Below, piece after piece: positions 46,916 through 59,350 of a DNA stretch of 64,000 nucleotides. Below the pieces are notes generated by a model. The model did no database searches. It was given only the letters and a program-made list of their open reading frames with translations, and was not told the origin of the DNA. The stretch is from Myxocyprinus asiaticus (Eukaryota; Chordata; Actinopteri; Cypriniformes; Catostomidae). The translations under genes and the position numbers were made by a program. The stretch covers positions 38,144,001-38,208,000 of the forward strand of contig NC_059365.1 of assembly GCF_019703515.2 (NCBI RefSeq), written 5' to 3'. Every line of letters begins with the position of its first letter. The stretch's first letter is position 1.

Positions 46916-47252
46916 TGAAAGGGGGTGTGGACGGTTATGATTTTTTAATGTTAAATTGCTGCTCTTTCTGAAAAACTTAAAGCACTGTTTACTCTCTATT
47001 TTATTACTGACTCTTGAACACTTTAAATGAACACTTTAAAAGCTTAAAGTAATATTTACCTACTTAAGAAACACTTGAAGGCTACATTGTTTTAATTACA
47101 TTTGTTAATATTAATATTCAACTTTTTAAATAAAGAATTGTTTTCAATGGCATATTTTTTTGTTTATTTATTTTCAGTGGTTGGAGTAGCATGGGTGGGA
47201 AAAGCACTATAAAGGGGTGCCGTAGTTTAAAAAAGGTTGGGAACCACTGGTG
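46916..47252. mobile_element. hAT-like fragment ending GGTTGGGAACCACTG
   Basis: The right end AAAAGGTTGGGAACCACTG abuts the resumed satellite unit GTGTAGATGATG. The matching left end (CAGTGGTTCCCAACC type) was not found, though CAGTGGTTGGAGTAGCATGG near 47176 is a weak candidate. AT-rich, non-coding. Confidence 0.45.
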
Positions 47253-48450
47253 TAGATGATGATGTAAATGATTTTCAGTGATTTTACTCCATAGGTTGTG
47301 CTTTAGCTTCATCCCCTCAGAGAAACTACGCAACTAAAGAATGCATAGCATTCATGCTGTGCAAACACTACAGTACATAAAAGGCAGGGGCACTACAGTT
47401 GAGGCAACAACAACTATATTACTAGAACAGGTACGACGGTTGGTGTAAACAACTTGTATAAACGATTTTCAAATATTTTACTCCATAAGTTATACTTTAG
47501 CTTCATGTTCATCCTTTTAGAGAAACTACAAAATGAAGGAATGCATATCATTCACGCCTTGCAAACTAAACCACATGAAGCACAGATGTACTACAATTGA
47601 ATAAATGAAGATGTATATCTACAACAGTTACAATGGTTGGTGTAAACGGCTAATGTAAAAAACAAATTTACCAATTGTACTCCATAGGTCATGCTTTAGC
47701 TTCACATTTATCCCCCTAGAGAAACTAGGAATAAGGGAATGTGTAGTATTCACACCTTGAAAACCAAACCACACGAAGTGTGGCGAAAGTCAAGCCAATA
47801 ACGAGTGAAGATGTATAACTAAAATACAGGTATGACAGTTGGTGTAAATGACTGGTATAAAATATTTTTTTAAATGTAAAAAGTCATGCTTTAACTTCAT
47901 GTTGATCCCCTCAGAGAAACTATGGAATGAGGGAAAATGTGGCATGCACACCTAGCACACCAAACCACATGATTTGTAGTGGTGCTACAGTAAAGTCAAC
48001 AAATTAAGATGTATATCTAGAACAGGTATGACGGTTGGTGTAAATGTTTGGTTTAAATGATTTGACAATTTTATTCCATAAGTCACACTTTCAAATTTTT
48101 CTTTCCCTCAGAGAAACTACAAACGAAGGAATGTATACCATTCACACCTTGAAAACCAGAACAGAGGAATGTGAAGCATTCACACCCAAACCACATGAAA
48201 TGTAGTGGTACAACAGTTATTCAATGGTTTTCAATTATTTCACTCCATATGCTGTGCTTCAGCTTCACATAATTTACCGTCAAAGAAACTACAGAATAAA
48301 GGAATGTGTAATATTCAAGCCTTGCAAACCAAACCACATGTATATAGCGGTGTAGCGCTATAATCAAGCCAACAACTTAAGATATATAACCAGAACAGTT
48401 ACGATGATTGGTGTAAACGACCAGTATAAACAATTTACAACATTCAAACC
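47253..48450 (+). repeat. Degenerate tandem satellite, period about 170-200 bp, six units
   Basis: Using the AGAAACTA word as a marker, units sit at about 47321, 47521, 47720, 47915, 48112 and 48284, a spacing of 200, 199, 195, 197 and 172 bp. Each unit has the same order: TTGGTGTAAA, TTTACTCCATA, CTTTAGCTTCA, CCCCTCAGAGAAACTA, GAATG, ATTCACACCTTG.AAACCAAACCACATGAA, and AACAGGTA.GA.GGTTGG. Units differ at many positions, so the array is old. No frame is conserved between units. Confidence 0.85.
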
Positions 48451-50785
48451 AACCTAGTATTTTTAAGGGTGTTACAACTTCCACTGTTCTCATAAATCAA
48501 GATCTACAGCTAATTGTTTGGTTTGGAGAAGTACACATCCTTTACATTTTGAAAAACTACCTCGATAAAATAGCCAAAATGGCGTCTTTATGATTTAGGA
48601 CATGTCATAATTAAACTGCATGGAAGCTTGCGTTAGCAACGACAAGCTCTGGACGAACCTTGTGTCTCCTTGTACAGTCATAAAATTTGTTTGGAGACTA
48701 GGGTGAAGAACGTTCACGCTCAAGCAGGGAGGAGTTTATTATTGAACTGTACGCAACAGCGTTTTATCTCATGCTACGAAGTTCCATGCGGCGAACTCCC
48801 AGCATCCCTCAACTGACACAGCAATGCCCCATAAAATATCCTAAACTGTCAAGATCTCATCTCCGGGTTTGTACAGCTGTCTTTTTACTACCTTTTTGGT
48901 TTCATGTGTAACGCTAAGTTCTCTCGCTGTGGCTGTTTTGCTTGATATCCATATTTCTGTTGTTTAACTGACAGTTTGTTGTAAAGCTATCCAAGACCAT
49001 GTCCATTGATGCTGGCTTGACTTGGCAGCAGGCCACATTTCGAAACATTCTTAGCAGGTTAAAGGTGATTTCCCAGTTTCCTTAAATGGACTGTCATTGG
49101 CTGCCGGTTTGTTGTTCACTTGGTGGCTGGCCAATCAGACTGCTTGCTTTCTCAGTAAAGAGATTCAGTTGTGCTTCAAGACAAGTTCTTCTCTGTTCTC
49201 TGACTGTTAGGCCAGTGGGGTTAAGACCACACAGAATGATTATTAATGAAGAGATCTTATCACACCCTCTGATTCCTTGATCTCAGAAAACTCGACCATT
49301 CAGTACAATTACACCTCCATGGTAGTTTGTAGGCAAATGTTGGTACCTTGTTTTCCAATGGAGAGAACGCAATGTAGCCAGATGCTAATCAGCTCTACTT
49401 TTAGCCAAGAGTCACAAGCGACACTAAGACCCGGGTGTCACCGGTGGGTAGTCTCTGGTGGGATTGTGAAAACAGACGTCTCCCCACTGATGACAGGAAG
49501 AGGTTGTGGACCCCACTGGACTACCACAGAGTTTACTATAACTCAGCTCCTGCAGGAATGAGGAGTTTGGGGAGGCAAAATGGCTGGGGCAAGATCTCAC
49601 CATGAGTATGTGTCTCTGTATATACAGGTTTTATAAGGGTGAGGGAAAGGGCATTTTAGTGGCAGCTATTACTATTGTGCAAACTAAGGGTTAGGGATTT
49701 AAACAAACCCCTAAACCTAAGTGTTAAACTTCTGTGCATAACTCGTCCCGCATTGCTTGTGCGAGGGCGCACAATGATTCACATACATGAATGAAACCAC
49801 AAATCAAGCAGTTTGTTGAAGAGAGGTTTGCTGTTATTTTTTAAAAGAGGTTAGACCTGCGAGTTTTGCCTGGTGGACAATGAAACAGGTGAAAAAATTC
49901 CATAGATTTACACATATCTATTAACCAGAATATCATAGAAACTTGGGGGTGGGCTCTTCTTTCAATTACGCCAGTAAGCAACCACCTAGCAACCACACAA
50001 AACACCCTAGCAATGACATAACAACATGAAAGTTTTACACTGGCAAGCACCACTAACATTGTCTTCAGATGATTTAACCAAGGGGGTGGCAACCTATGGC
50101 ATGCGTGCCAGCAAAAATTGGGTTTTATGTGTGATCAAGAGTGTAACAAAAGAAACACACAGTGTCCTAAATGCATACTAATGCATACCTATTCATTTTC
50201 AACACTATCCCATTAGTGGTCATTATGTTCTCAACCCACACATACATTCATATAAACACACGCTCAACCTAATTTCACCACATGTTGAAGACCATTTATT
50301 CCATCAGAAAGACACGTTTTGCACCAATTTGTCACGAGCAGACAACATGAAGCAGCTCCCTTTGTAACAAGTCATTAATCTCCTCTAAGCATGAGGAGGA
50401 GAGTATTCTTAGACAAGGTGAATAACTGCAGTCGCACCAACTCAAACTGAAGAGTCAGTGAAACAGAAAAAATGGAACGATTTATCCAGGATCGCTGCAA
50501 TACAAAAATTACTTACACACGAAGAGGAGAAATACAACATGAGAAGACCAAGGGCCTCATATATTAAACTTGGCATAGATTTCATCCTAAAAATGTGCAT
50601 ATGCACAAAAATTTTCAGATTTATAAAACCGTTTATACACAAGAACCTGTGCAAAGTTCCCCTTTTATAAATCCCAGTTAGCGGAAGAATGTGCGTACAT
50701 ACATGTGCTTTATTCCCAACCCCGTCTCCTCTCCAAAATAACCTTATATGGAGCCCACAACGTCTGTTTTTACTATGCGTATTAG
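48451..50785. other. Intergenic DNA, no gene supported; repeat at 49900-50060
   Basis: 49900-50060 is an inverted copy of the GGTTGCTAGG repeat at 26.4 kb (AAGCAACCACCTAGCAACCA). Adjacent plus frames 49086-49280 and 49277-49561 overlap and have no recognisable domain; codon bias and splice signals cannot be judged by eye. 50565-50720 looks like another dispersed repeat. Confidence 0.5.
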
Positions 50786-51066
50786 ATATAACTATAACTT
50801 TACACAGAAAAGGTTAATAAGTTATTATATCCACTAAAATCATGTTAGCATGCACATTGTTTATCTCTTGTATCTGCCTCAGAAACAGTGACTATTTTAA
50901 TCTTTAGAGATTTGCCCCATTTACCTCCACTGTAAGTGCCTCACTGTAACCTCGATTTTTGCTTTTTTTTAAAGAAAAGGAGGGACAAGTTTAAATTAAT
51001 TTTTGTAGTAATCAACATTATGCCTCAAATGCTGTCGATTGAGCTAAACGTTTATTGGACCCGGAA
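50786..51066. mobile_element. Right half of a second AGGAATA-type TTAA element
   Basis: ATAACTTTACACAGAAAAGG, CACTAAAATCATGTTAGCAT, GCCCCATTTACCTCC, TCAACATTATGCCTCAAATG and GATTGAGCTAAACG parallel 32620-32880. The terminal AATATTCCTTTAA is degraded to AATATAAATTTAATTAA. Confidence 0.72.
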
Positions 51067-52968
51067 TATAAATTTAATTAAGCAATGTTACAAGGGTACA
51101 AGGTTACAAGGGTAAAAGGTACAAGATGCACAACGCAAAGCAGAGAGACGATATTTAAAATATGGCACAGCCTCGAGTGCTTTATTGCTTTAATAAAACG
51201 GTTATCACATAATAGAAATATTAAGGATTCAAATGTTTATTAAAATGTAATTTTTTTAAAAGTAAAATCACTAAATGCCATCCTTCTGTTAGAAGATATT
51301 ATGCGTTAAAACATGCAATTAATTTAAAAGGTTTAATACGTACATTTTTCTTAATCACGATTAATGCATTTACCGTTAATTCAGCATAAACCAGCATAAA
51401 CACAGGTTAGAAGGGTGGAACCTTTGCGATGTGTCCGCCGGGGTCTTTAAACTGACGCACACACCACAAACACACACAACATCCTTGTCAGTGATCAAAT
51501 GATGGACAAAGGAGCTCTTGACGCCATTTGCTGTACAAAACAAGCCTAGATGGGACTTGTGACAGAAATCAAGTATAAGTAAGACGCATTTTAATTACCA
51601 CAGAAGCAAGCCAAGTCTTAACTATCACCAAAATGTACTTCAAAACGGCACTGACGCCCTGATGCGAATCATGAACGGGGCTTCAAGACTGCTGTAGCAA
51701 AGCGGATGGTCTCAGTCTACCGACAGATTAATATTGTGGTGGATGACAGTTTAAGAGATTTAATGCCAATTGCAAACCTATGGGGGAATTAGTTCTTTCA
51801 ATTAGTCAAACTCCCACTTTGGGAAATGTTTAATGTTAACTGAATTGGTGGTATTTTAGTGCATTTCTGTATTTATACTGTGGAAGGCTTTGTTTGGAAA
51901 ATGTTAATAAAGCATTATATTGTTACATATTGTTTTGTTTTCTTTCCTAAGAAGGAAATAAATTAATTTTGACAAGAAAATAAGTATATTTAGAGTCAAA
52001 TTTCCGCACTTTCTAAATCTGCAATTAATCGCAATTAACTACGAAAAATTATGCGATTAATCACGATTAAAAAAATGTAATCGACTGACGGCACTAGAAG
52101 ATATCCTATAGTCACTGACAGTAAACACTAACAAAACATTGCTATGCAACAAGAATAACAGTCAGGTATGGGTGCTGCGCAGTGATACAGATAGAACCTC
52201 GGTGAAGAGGTCCTAGCTGTGCTTTAATATGAATAAAACATGGATATTGACCAACAAGCATCCAGGACTGGAACTATCCATTTAATAAAGGTCTTTAATA
52301 AATGCTTATTAAAGGGAATACTGAAAACTGTGATATTCTGAAGGACAGACACGAGGTAACCTTGCTCACTGTTTGAAGAACAACAATTGAGGGGCCCATT
52401 GTGACCAGTAACTGAATGTCAGGCTGTAAATTTTATTAATCCCCAGTGACAGACAGCTGATGACAGAGAAAGAGAGTTAGCCACATATAAGAGAACACTG
52501 ACATACCTGATGGAGAAATGCAGTTGGATTGACCCAGTGAAGCCACAGCCAGTGCCATGAGAAGAGAAAGAGAAAGAGAGAGATAGAGAGAGAGAAACAA
52601 GACATTTCTTTTGGGTTATTAACATCTCTTCATCTCACAAAGTCAATGTGCTTGATAAACATTACTGTATATGTTGTTTGCTAGGTGCTACAGAACCTCT
52701 TTCGTACATTTCGCACATCTCAGCTTTATCCTCTCAACTCTGACTGTACACTATTGCCATTTTGCAAATTTAGCTTCCTCCCCTCGAATTTGAATAATAC
52801 TACACTCCTGTCATTTTGCACACTTGCACTTTTGCTAGTACCTCTGCTCTACTTTTTTTTTTTTTTTTTTTTGCACGTTAATTTTCTGAACCACATTCTC
52901 ACAAGAGGAACTTTTGCACTTTGCAAAATTTTTTTAATCTAAATGCTATATATTACTATATGCACTTC
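51067..52968. other. AT-rich repeats, no gene supported
   Basis: 51340-52090 is bounded by TTAATCACGATTAATGCATT and ATGCGATTAATCACGATTAA, as in a degraded DNA transposon, with no intact transposase. A GA-rich tract lies at 52561-52600 and a T run at 52852-52872. 52730-52920 resembles a LINE 3' untranslated region (TTTTGCACACTTGCACTTTT). Confidence 0.45.
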
Positions 52969-53157
52969 CAACATAGTCTCATAAACTAACTCTTAATAAT
53001 TTGTATGAGATGGTGAAATCATAAGATTTCATATGGCTCAACAGATAAAGTATGTGATCAAATGTCATTATTTATTATATTTATTTATGTAATACAAATG
53101 ACTGATGTATATCAATAACCCGTAATACACTTCCCTCATGTCTTTCCAAACCCTGAT

Positions 53158-53588
53158 CTTTTTTTTTTCTCCCCAATTTGGAATGCCCAATTCCCAATGT
53201 GCTCTAAATCCTCATGGTGGCGTAGTGACTCGCCTCAATCTGGGTGGCAGAGGACGGATCTCAGTTGCCTCCACATCTGAGACAGTCAATCCACGCCTCT
53301 TATCACGTGGCTTGTTAAGCACGTTACCGCGGAGACATAGCACGTGTGGAGGCTCACGCTATTCTCCGCGGCATCCACGCACAACTCACCACATGCCCCA
53401 CTGAGAGCAAGAACCACATTATAGTGACCACAAGGAGGTTACCCCATGTGACTCCACCCTCCCTAGCAACCGGGCCAATTTGGTTGCTTAGGAGACCTGG
53501 CTGGAGTCACTCAGCACGCCCTGGATTCGAACTCGCGACTCCAAGGGTGGTAGTCAGCGTCAATACTCGCTGAGCTACCCAGGCCCCA
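53158..53588 (-). mobile_element. tRNA-derived SINE, second copy
   Basis: On minus it starts GGGGCCTGGGTAGCTCAGCG with a later GTTCGAATCC B box, better preserved than in the 4.7-kb copy. The body ends in TTGGGGAGAAAAAAAAAA. A 20-bp region around 53236-53255 (GGGTGGCAGAGGACGGATCT) is absent from the first copy. No clear target duplication was found. Confidence 0.9.
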
Positions 53589-53721
53589 GGTGTTTTCTTT
53601 CTTTATAATTTTTCTATTAAAATAATGGTTACGTTTAAGGTTTGGGTAAGGGGTTACACTTGGAAAGTTAGTATGGGAGTAAAAATCATATGTTTTTGTA
53701 CAAGCCAGCTCATACGATTTA

Positions 53722-55899
53722 TTGCAATTTAGCGAACTAAATCTCACACATGAACTGCCCAAATACAAACAGCACATTACATGCCCCACCAGAGACAGGA
53801 ACATACTGGATCATTGCTACACAACAATAAAGGATGCATATCGCTCTGTCCCTAGAGCAGCTTTGGGACTCTCTGATCACTGTCTATTTCATCTTCTTCC
53901 AACCTACAGACATAAATTAAAATCAACCAAGCCAGTAGTAAGGACTGTAAAGGGATGGACCAATGAAGCAGAGCGGGAACTACAAGCCTGCTTCGATTGC
54001 ACGGATTGGAGCATTTCTGAGGCTGCAGCCACAGACCTGGATGAGCTCACAGATACTGTTACATCATATATCAGTTTCTGTGAGGATATGTACATTCCTA
54101 CTAGGACTTATTTAAAGTTCAACAACGACAAACCGTGGTTTCAGAAGAGCTCAGGCAGCTGCGTCAGGCCAAAGAGGATGTTTACAAGGGTGGGGATAAA
54201 GTCTTGTACAATCAGGCCAGAAACACACTGAATAAGGAAATCACAGTGGCTAATAGAAGATACTCTGAGAAGCTGAAAAACAAGTTTTCAGCTAACGACC
54301 CTGCATCAGTGTGGAGTGGCATGAAACAATCACAAATTACAGGATTCCTACCCCCAACCCTGTGGTGGACCAACAACTGGCTGACGACCTGAATGTGTTC
54401 TACTGCAGATTTGAAAGGCCCAATCTCACACCCCACACCCACTCTGACCTTCACTTCACACAAAAACCAACACCTCCTGCAACCCCCTCCTCCCCCCTCC
54501 TGCTACTCAACCTGCACTTAAGATCTGTGAAGATGATGTGAGCTGGGTCTTTCGGAAACAAAAGATGAGGAAAGCTTCAGGCCCAGATGGCGTCTCACCA
54601 GCGTGTCTTCAATCCTGTGCTAACCAGCTGGCCCCCATCTTCACACAGATCTTCAATAGATCACTGGAGCAGTGTGAAGTCCCATGCTGCTTCAAACGCT
54701 CAATCATTATTCCTGTCCCAAAGAAACCAAAAATCACAGGACTTAATGACTACAGACCTGTCGCCCTGACGTCTGTGGTCATGAAATCATTTGAGAGACT
54801 GGTGTTGGCCAACCTGAAGAACATCACTGGACCTTTTCTAGATCCCCTTAAATTTGCTTATCAAGCAAACAGGTCTGTGGATGATGCAGTCAACATAGGA
54901 TTACATCATATCCTGCAACATCTGGACAGACCAGGGATATATGCAAGGATCCTTTTTGTGGACTTCAGTTCGGCTTTCAACACCATCATCCCAGCTATAC
55001 TCCAGAATAAATTACACCAACTCTCTGTTCCCATGTCTATCTGTCAGTGGATTACCAGCTTTCTGACGGACAGGCAGCAGCTTGTGAGATAGGGGAAACT
55101 CACTTCCAGCACCTGTACAATCAGCACTGGTGCCCCCCAGGGATGTGTGCTCTCCCCACTACTCTTCTCCCTCTACACCAATGACTGCATCACCAAGGAC
55201 CCCTCTGTCAAGCTCCTGAAGTTTGCAGACGACACCACTGTCACCTGCCTCATCCGAGATGACGATGAGTCTGCATACAGAAAGGAGGTTGAACAGCTGG
55301 CTGTCTGGTGCAGTCAAAACAACCTTGAGCTGAACACGCTCAAAACGGTGGAGATCATTGTGGACTTTAGGAGGAACACCCAAACACTGACCCCCCTCAC
55401 CATACTAAACAGCACTGTGGCAGCAGTGAAGTCATTCAGGTTCCTTGGCACTACCATCTCACAGGACCTGAAGTGGGAGACACATATTGACTCCATTGTG
55501 GAAAAGGCCCAGAAGAGGTTGTACTTCCTTCGCCAGCTGAGGAAGTTCAACCTGCCACAGGCGCTGCTGATACAGTTCTACTCAGCAGTCATTGAGTTTG
55601 TCCTCTGCACTTCAATAACTGTCTGGTTTGGTTCAGCTTCGAAATCAGACATCAGAAGACTACAAAGGACAGTTCGGACAGCTGATAGGATTATTGGTTG
55701 CCCCCTGCCCCCCCTTCAAAAACTGTACACTTCAAGAGTGAGGAAAAAGGCTGGAAAAATCACTCTGGACTCCACTCACCCTGCCCATTACCTTTTTGAA
55801 CTGTTGCCTTCTGGCCGACGCTTCAGAGCTCTGAGCACCAGAACCGTCAGGCACAGGAATAGTTTTTTCCCTCAGTCTATCCATCTCATAAACAGTTAA
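53722..55899 (+). pseudogene. L2 ORF2: end of AP endonuclease, reverse transcriptase, C-terminus; frameshifted
   Basis: The endonuclease tail shows RDRNILDHCYTTIKDAY and LGLSDHCLFHLLPTYRHKL, including the terminal SDH catalytic motif. Shifts near 54145, 54330 and 54480-54540 move between frames. The RT frame (from 54538) shows KASGPDGVSPACL, YRPVALTSVVMKSFERLVL, FVDFSSAFNTI (first Asp), then one in-frame TAG at 55090. It continues as GAPQGCVLSPLLFSLYTNDC, KFADDT (the catalytic Asp pair, FADD at 55222-55233), LELNTLKTVEI and FRFLGTTI. The frame ends at 55899 after NSFFPQSIHLINS. The enzyme nicks DNA and copies its RNA in place. This copy is damaged but the RT motifs are all intact. Confidence 0.92.
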
Positions 55900-56089
55900 A
55901 TTGTCCCACTGAGCAATAACTATGTGCAATACACAGTTTAGTCTTTTTTATATTTATCCAACACATCCAACCTCTTCTGCCATTTCATTCTTCTGAAAAA
56001 AAAAACAACAAAAAAAAACATTTGCACTGTACATAACAGATTTGTATTTGCACTGTACATAACAGATAACAGATTTGTATTAGATTTGC

Positions 56090-56155
56090 ACTATGTATGT
56101 GTATGTGTGTATGTATGTATGTGTGTGTCTGTGTGTGTATGTACGTATGTGTAAA
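56090..56155. repeat. (TG)/(TATG) microsatellite in the LINE 3' region
   Basis: Alternating GTAT and GTGT repeats. Frames crossing it (56093-56281 and 56097-56336) read as Tyr-Val or Cys-Val repeats and are not genes. Confidence 0.92.
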
Positions 56156-56397
56156 ATTATTTTTTATTTTTTATTATTATCTATGTCTTGCTGCTGTTTT
56201 TGTATTGCTTTTGTATTGTTTGTGCACTGGAAGCTCCTGTCACCAAGACAAATTCCTTGTATGTGTAAGCATACTTGGTAATAAAGCTGATTCTGATTCT
56301 GATGAGACTGGGTTGGCACTTCTGGCTAGATGCTAACTGTATTTAGTTGGCTTGTATTGATATTCTGTACAATGACAATAAAATTGTGGTAACACTT

Positions 56398-57013
56398 TCT
56401 ATTAATGTTCCCTTTGTTAAGGGTTTATAAAGAGGGTAATTAATGACTTGTATGTCATTTACAATGCATTATAAACCACTGATATGCAGTTATAGCAGCA
56501 TAAATAAAAAGGGCAACTGTCATTCAATACTTGCCATAAAGTGAGCATTTTAACTTATCAGTGCTTCATAAAGTCACTTATATATTATTTTCATTACTGT
56601 AATGTCTTGAAACACTTATGTTGTCACTTCCCTTGTCACGCTGATGTCAAAAGAATGGTGCTGCTCTGAGTGCTGTCCCAACTTACCTAGCCCTAGTTGC
56701 CTAAAGTCCTCTGCAAAAACACTTTTCAGATTTTCATGCTCATTCAACAGTTGGCACATCCTTAAATGCTTTATATGTGTCCACTTTATATATAGGTATT
56801 TTTATAGGTTACTGATGTTGATTTAATGTTATTAAACATTTATAACATGACGAGAAATGGCTCACTGTTTGGTAGGTATTGCATAAACATCACCATTTGT
56901 ATTCATGCTGTTGTAACCGCATAACAATGATATATAATGCATTTGTATATTAGTCATTAATGAACCCCTTTTGTAAACCCTTATCAAAGGGAACATAAAT
57001 GTGAAGTGTTACC
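56398..57013. mobile_element. MITE with GGTAACACTT termini
   Basis: GGTAACACTTTCTATTAATG TTCCCTTTG (split across about 56418) is mirrored by CAAAGGGAACATAAATG and AAGTGTTACC at the right, roughly 60 bp of imperfect terminal inverted repeat. It lies just after the LINE. No target duplication is clear, so the superfamily is undecided. Confidence 0.72.
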
Positions 57014-58934
57014 GAAATTCAATTTTAATCTAATATAATCTAATTTGAAATATGCACCACCGACATCAGTGATCTCTAGGTTGAGAAGTAAACAGAAAGA
57101 ATACAGTGTGCATGTGTGTGCATGTGTGAGAGAAAGAGAGTGCAGATATGTCTGTGTTTGCAACAGTGCCAAACGTGCCCTTTGTCCCCCTCCCCCCCTC
57201 TGGGTTGCAGGATCCAGTTTCATGAGATACACACACACGGCCATCAATCACACACACTCGCCACTGTCTTCCAGCAGCTGCCCGGCCCTGAACCATCGCC
57301 CAGATTGTAACACAATATGGAACCATGTCAGGTTAGTGTCCATGTTAGAGACAGTTTGTAAATATTTTGGGAGATGTATTTTGTAATTATCTTGATATGT
57401 TTTGTGCATGTTTGGTGTAAATATATCAGTCGTATTTGGTGTATTGGTGTATTTATTCTTTGATATGCTATGCATATGTAATATTTTGGTGTGTTATATT
57501 ATCCATCAGTGTACCGTTGGGTGGCGTGGTCAGTGTAATTTAGGTTAAAGCAACAGGTGAGTTTTAAGACTGTGTGTGTGTGCTGACGTAGAATGTGTTT
57601 GGAATAACCTGTACTGTGGACCTTCTATGGAATACTTTAATTGTTTTGGTAGATTTGTTTTGTTTCAATAAAACGAAAATTCGACACGCATCAATTGGAG
57701 CCGCTCTCTTTTGTTAAGTGGCATGATTTGGCCACTAAAATCCACCTTGAATTCCTGCTGCAAAGGGGCTGCAGTCATGTGACCCAGATGCAAACTTGGA
57801 ATGGGAGGATTCATCCTGAAGCATCAATACTTTCGATACTGATGTTGTATCCAGAGAATCAATCTTGACATAAAAATATCATTTTTACCTGATTTTTTTT
57901 CAACTAGTGATTTCAATGTTTATTGAACACAAGAAGTAATATGTATCATAAGCTTCCAAGTGAAGAAACTGAATTTGTTAGCAAATAGTTGAGTAGGATG
58001 GGTGTGTGATGTTTGTTATAAGGCAATTTAGTAACACTTAATGATTTCACTAGGTTAACATAAATGTAATTAAGCAAATTAAAAAGTAAATTAACAAATC
58101 AATTTACTCATAACATTATGGTCACCCTGGAAGAGACCATTTTACTCTCTGGAAAATGAGTTTTTGTTGTGTCTATAAACAGTACACAATTGAGTCTGAA
58201 TACAGGTTATGAAAATGTGTGTGTGTGACACTGTGTATTTTTTTCTTTCTTCTTTTCCAGAGGTTCTTGTTGAGTGTTGTGGGTTCTGTGGTCAAATATT
58301 ATCAAGCAAATTTATGTAGAAGTATGCAGTATAGAGAAAATGAACCTCACATCCAAATCAAACAGAAATGTTGTTTAATCAGAATCTAACTCCCAACCCC
58401 TAGGTTGACATCCTTTCCTCTGTATCCTGTTCGGTCTCCCTCAAATTCCCCTGACACCTCCTCTCTGACACCTCCTGCTTTCTGCAAATCTTCAAATCCT
58501 TCTTTCCACCCAACATCTCACCGCTGGACTGTGTTCTTCTGTACTCTCGCTGTCCAACACCGACTTTTATGTGTTTATCTTTGAAGGCTTCTGCAAACCC
58601 AGCTGGACGTCTCTAACTGATGTGAAGGTCCAAAAGACCACCCCCGACTCCAGAGGGTCTCTGGCACGCGCTCTGGCACAGCATTTAACACGCGAATGTG
58701 AAACCCATGTGAAACGTGCATGCACGAGCCATTCGTGGCAGTGATGTGAAATAGCAATTACTGGCTAACAAACCCAATCCGGTTTAGGTTTCAGACTGAA
58801 TTCAGTTTATAACTTGACATTTATGGTTACATTTATTAGTGGCAAGTTTCACTATTACCATTGCTCATATTTATAAGGTTAGAGATTTGAGAAAAGCACT
58901 CAGAACACCTTAGCAACTGCATAGCAATGCCTTG
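57014..58934. other. Intergenic DNA, no gene supported
   Basis: 57100-57260 is rich in TGTG, CACA and CCCC, so both strands have open frames there; none has a recognisable motif. The rest has no recognised repeat end. A short GGTTGCTAGG-type scrap lies at 58895-58940. Confidence 0.5.
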
Positions 58935-58942
58935 GCAACCAA

Positions 58943-59342
58943 CAGTGTTGAGTAAGTTACTTTTTAAAAAAGTAATCCACTACAAATTACTAACTACTTC
59001 TCTAAAATTATAATTAGATTACTGATTACTTCATTGAAAAAGTAATCACATTACTAATTACTTTACTTTTAAGTTACTTTCTAAAACATTTTTTCTATTT
59101 TCTCCTTGTTCATTGTCGCACACCCTTCAGCTGTCACGGAAACACAAACGTACACATATGAACATATGAATTCACATTTTAATTGTATTACACATAACTT
59201 AAAAGTAATTAATATCATTGAAAGTCAGTAACTGTAGTCTGATTTAAATTTGAATTTAAAATGTAATGCATTACACTACTTTTTCTGCCTAAAAGTAATT
59301 AGATTAGATAATTACTTTGTAATCAAATTACACCCAACACTG
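58943..59342. mobile_element. hAT-like MITE with perfect 8-bp TSD GCAACCAA
   Basis: It begins CAGTGTTGAGTAAGTTACTT and ends TTACACCCAACACTG. GCAACCAA flanks both sides exactly (58935-58942 and 59343-59350). About 400 bp, AT-rich, without a transposase. Same family as 41024-41469. The target lies in a GGTTGCTAGG-type repeat. Confidence 0.9.
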
Positions 59343-59350
59343 GCAACCAA

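Larger units (their letters stand above)
53722..56304 (+). mobile_element. L2-type LINE, 5'-truncated
   Basis: Starts within the endonuclease domain and includes the full RT, the C-terminal region, a 3' untranslated region and the typical short tandem tail AAGCTGATTCTGATTCTGAT at 56284-56304, not a poly-A. A GT-rich microsatellite lies in its 3' part (56090-56155). L2/Maui elements of this kind are common in teleosts. The 5' part of ORF2 and any ORF1 are absent, as in usual 5' truncation. No target duplication was identified. Confidence 0.92.

Noticed and set aside
47253..48450. CRISPR-like array
   Set aside because: Units are about 170-200 bp, diverged throughout and without identical short repeats or unique spacers; the window is vertebrate.
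49086..49561. Two consecutive plus frames (64 and 94 codons), possibly exons
   Set aside because: No recognised domain and no clear splice pair; left as unexplained unique sequence.
57045..57386. 113-codon plus frame overlapped by minus frames
   Set aside because: The frame depends on TGTG, CACA and CCCC-rich sequence and is open on both strands; no motif.
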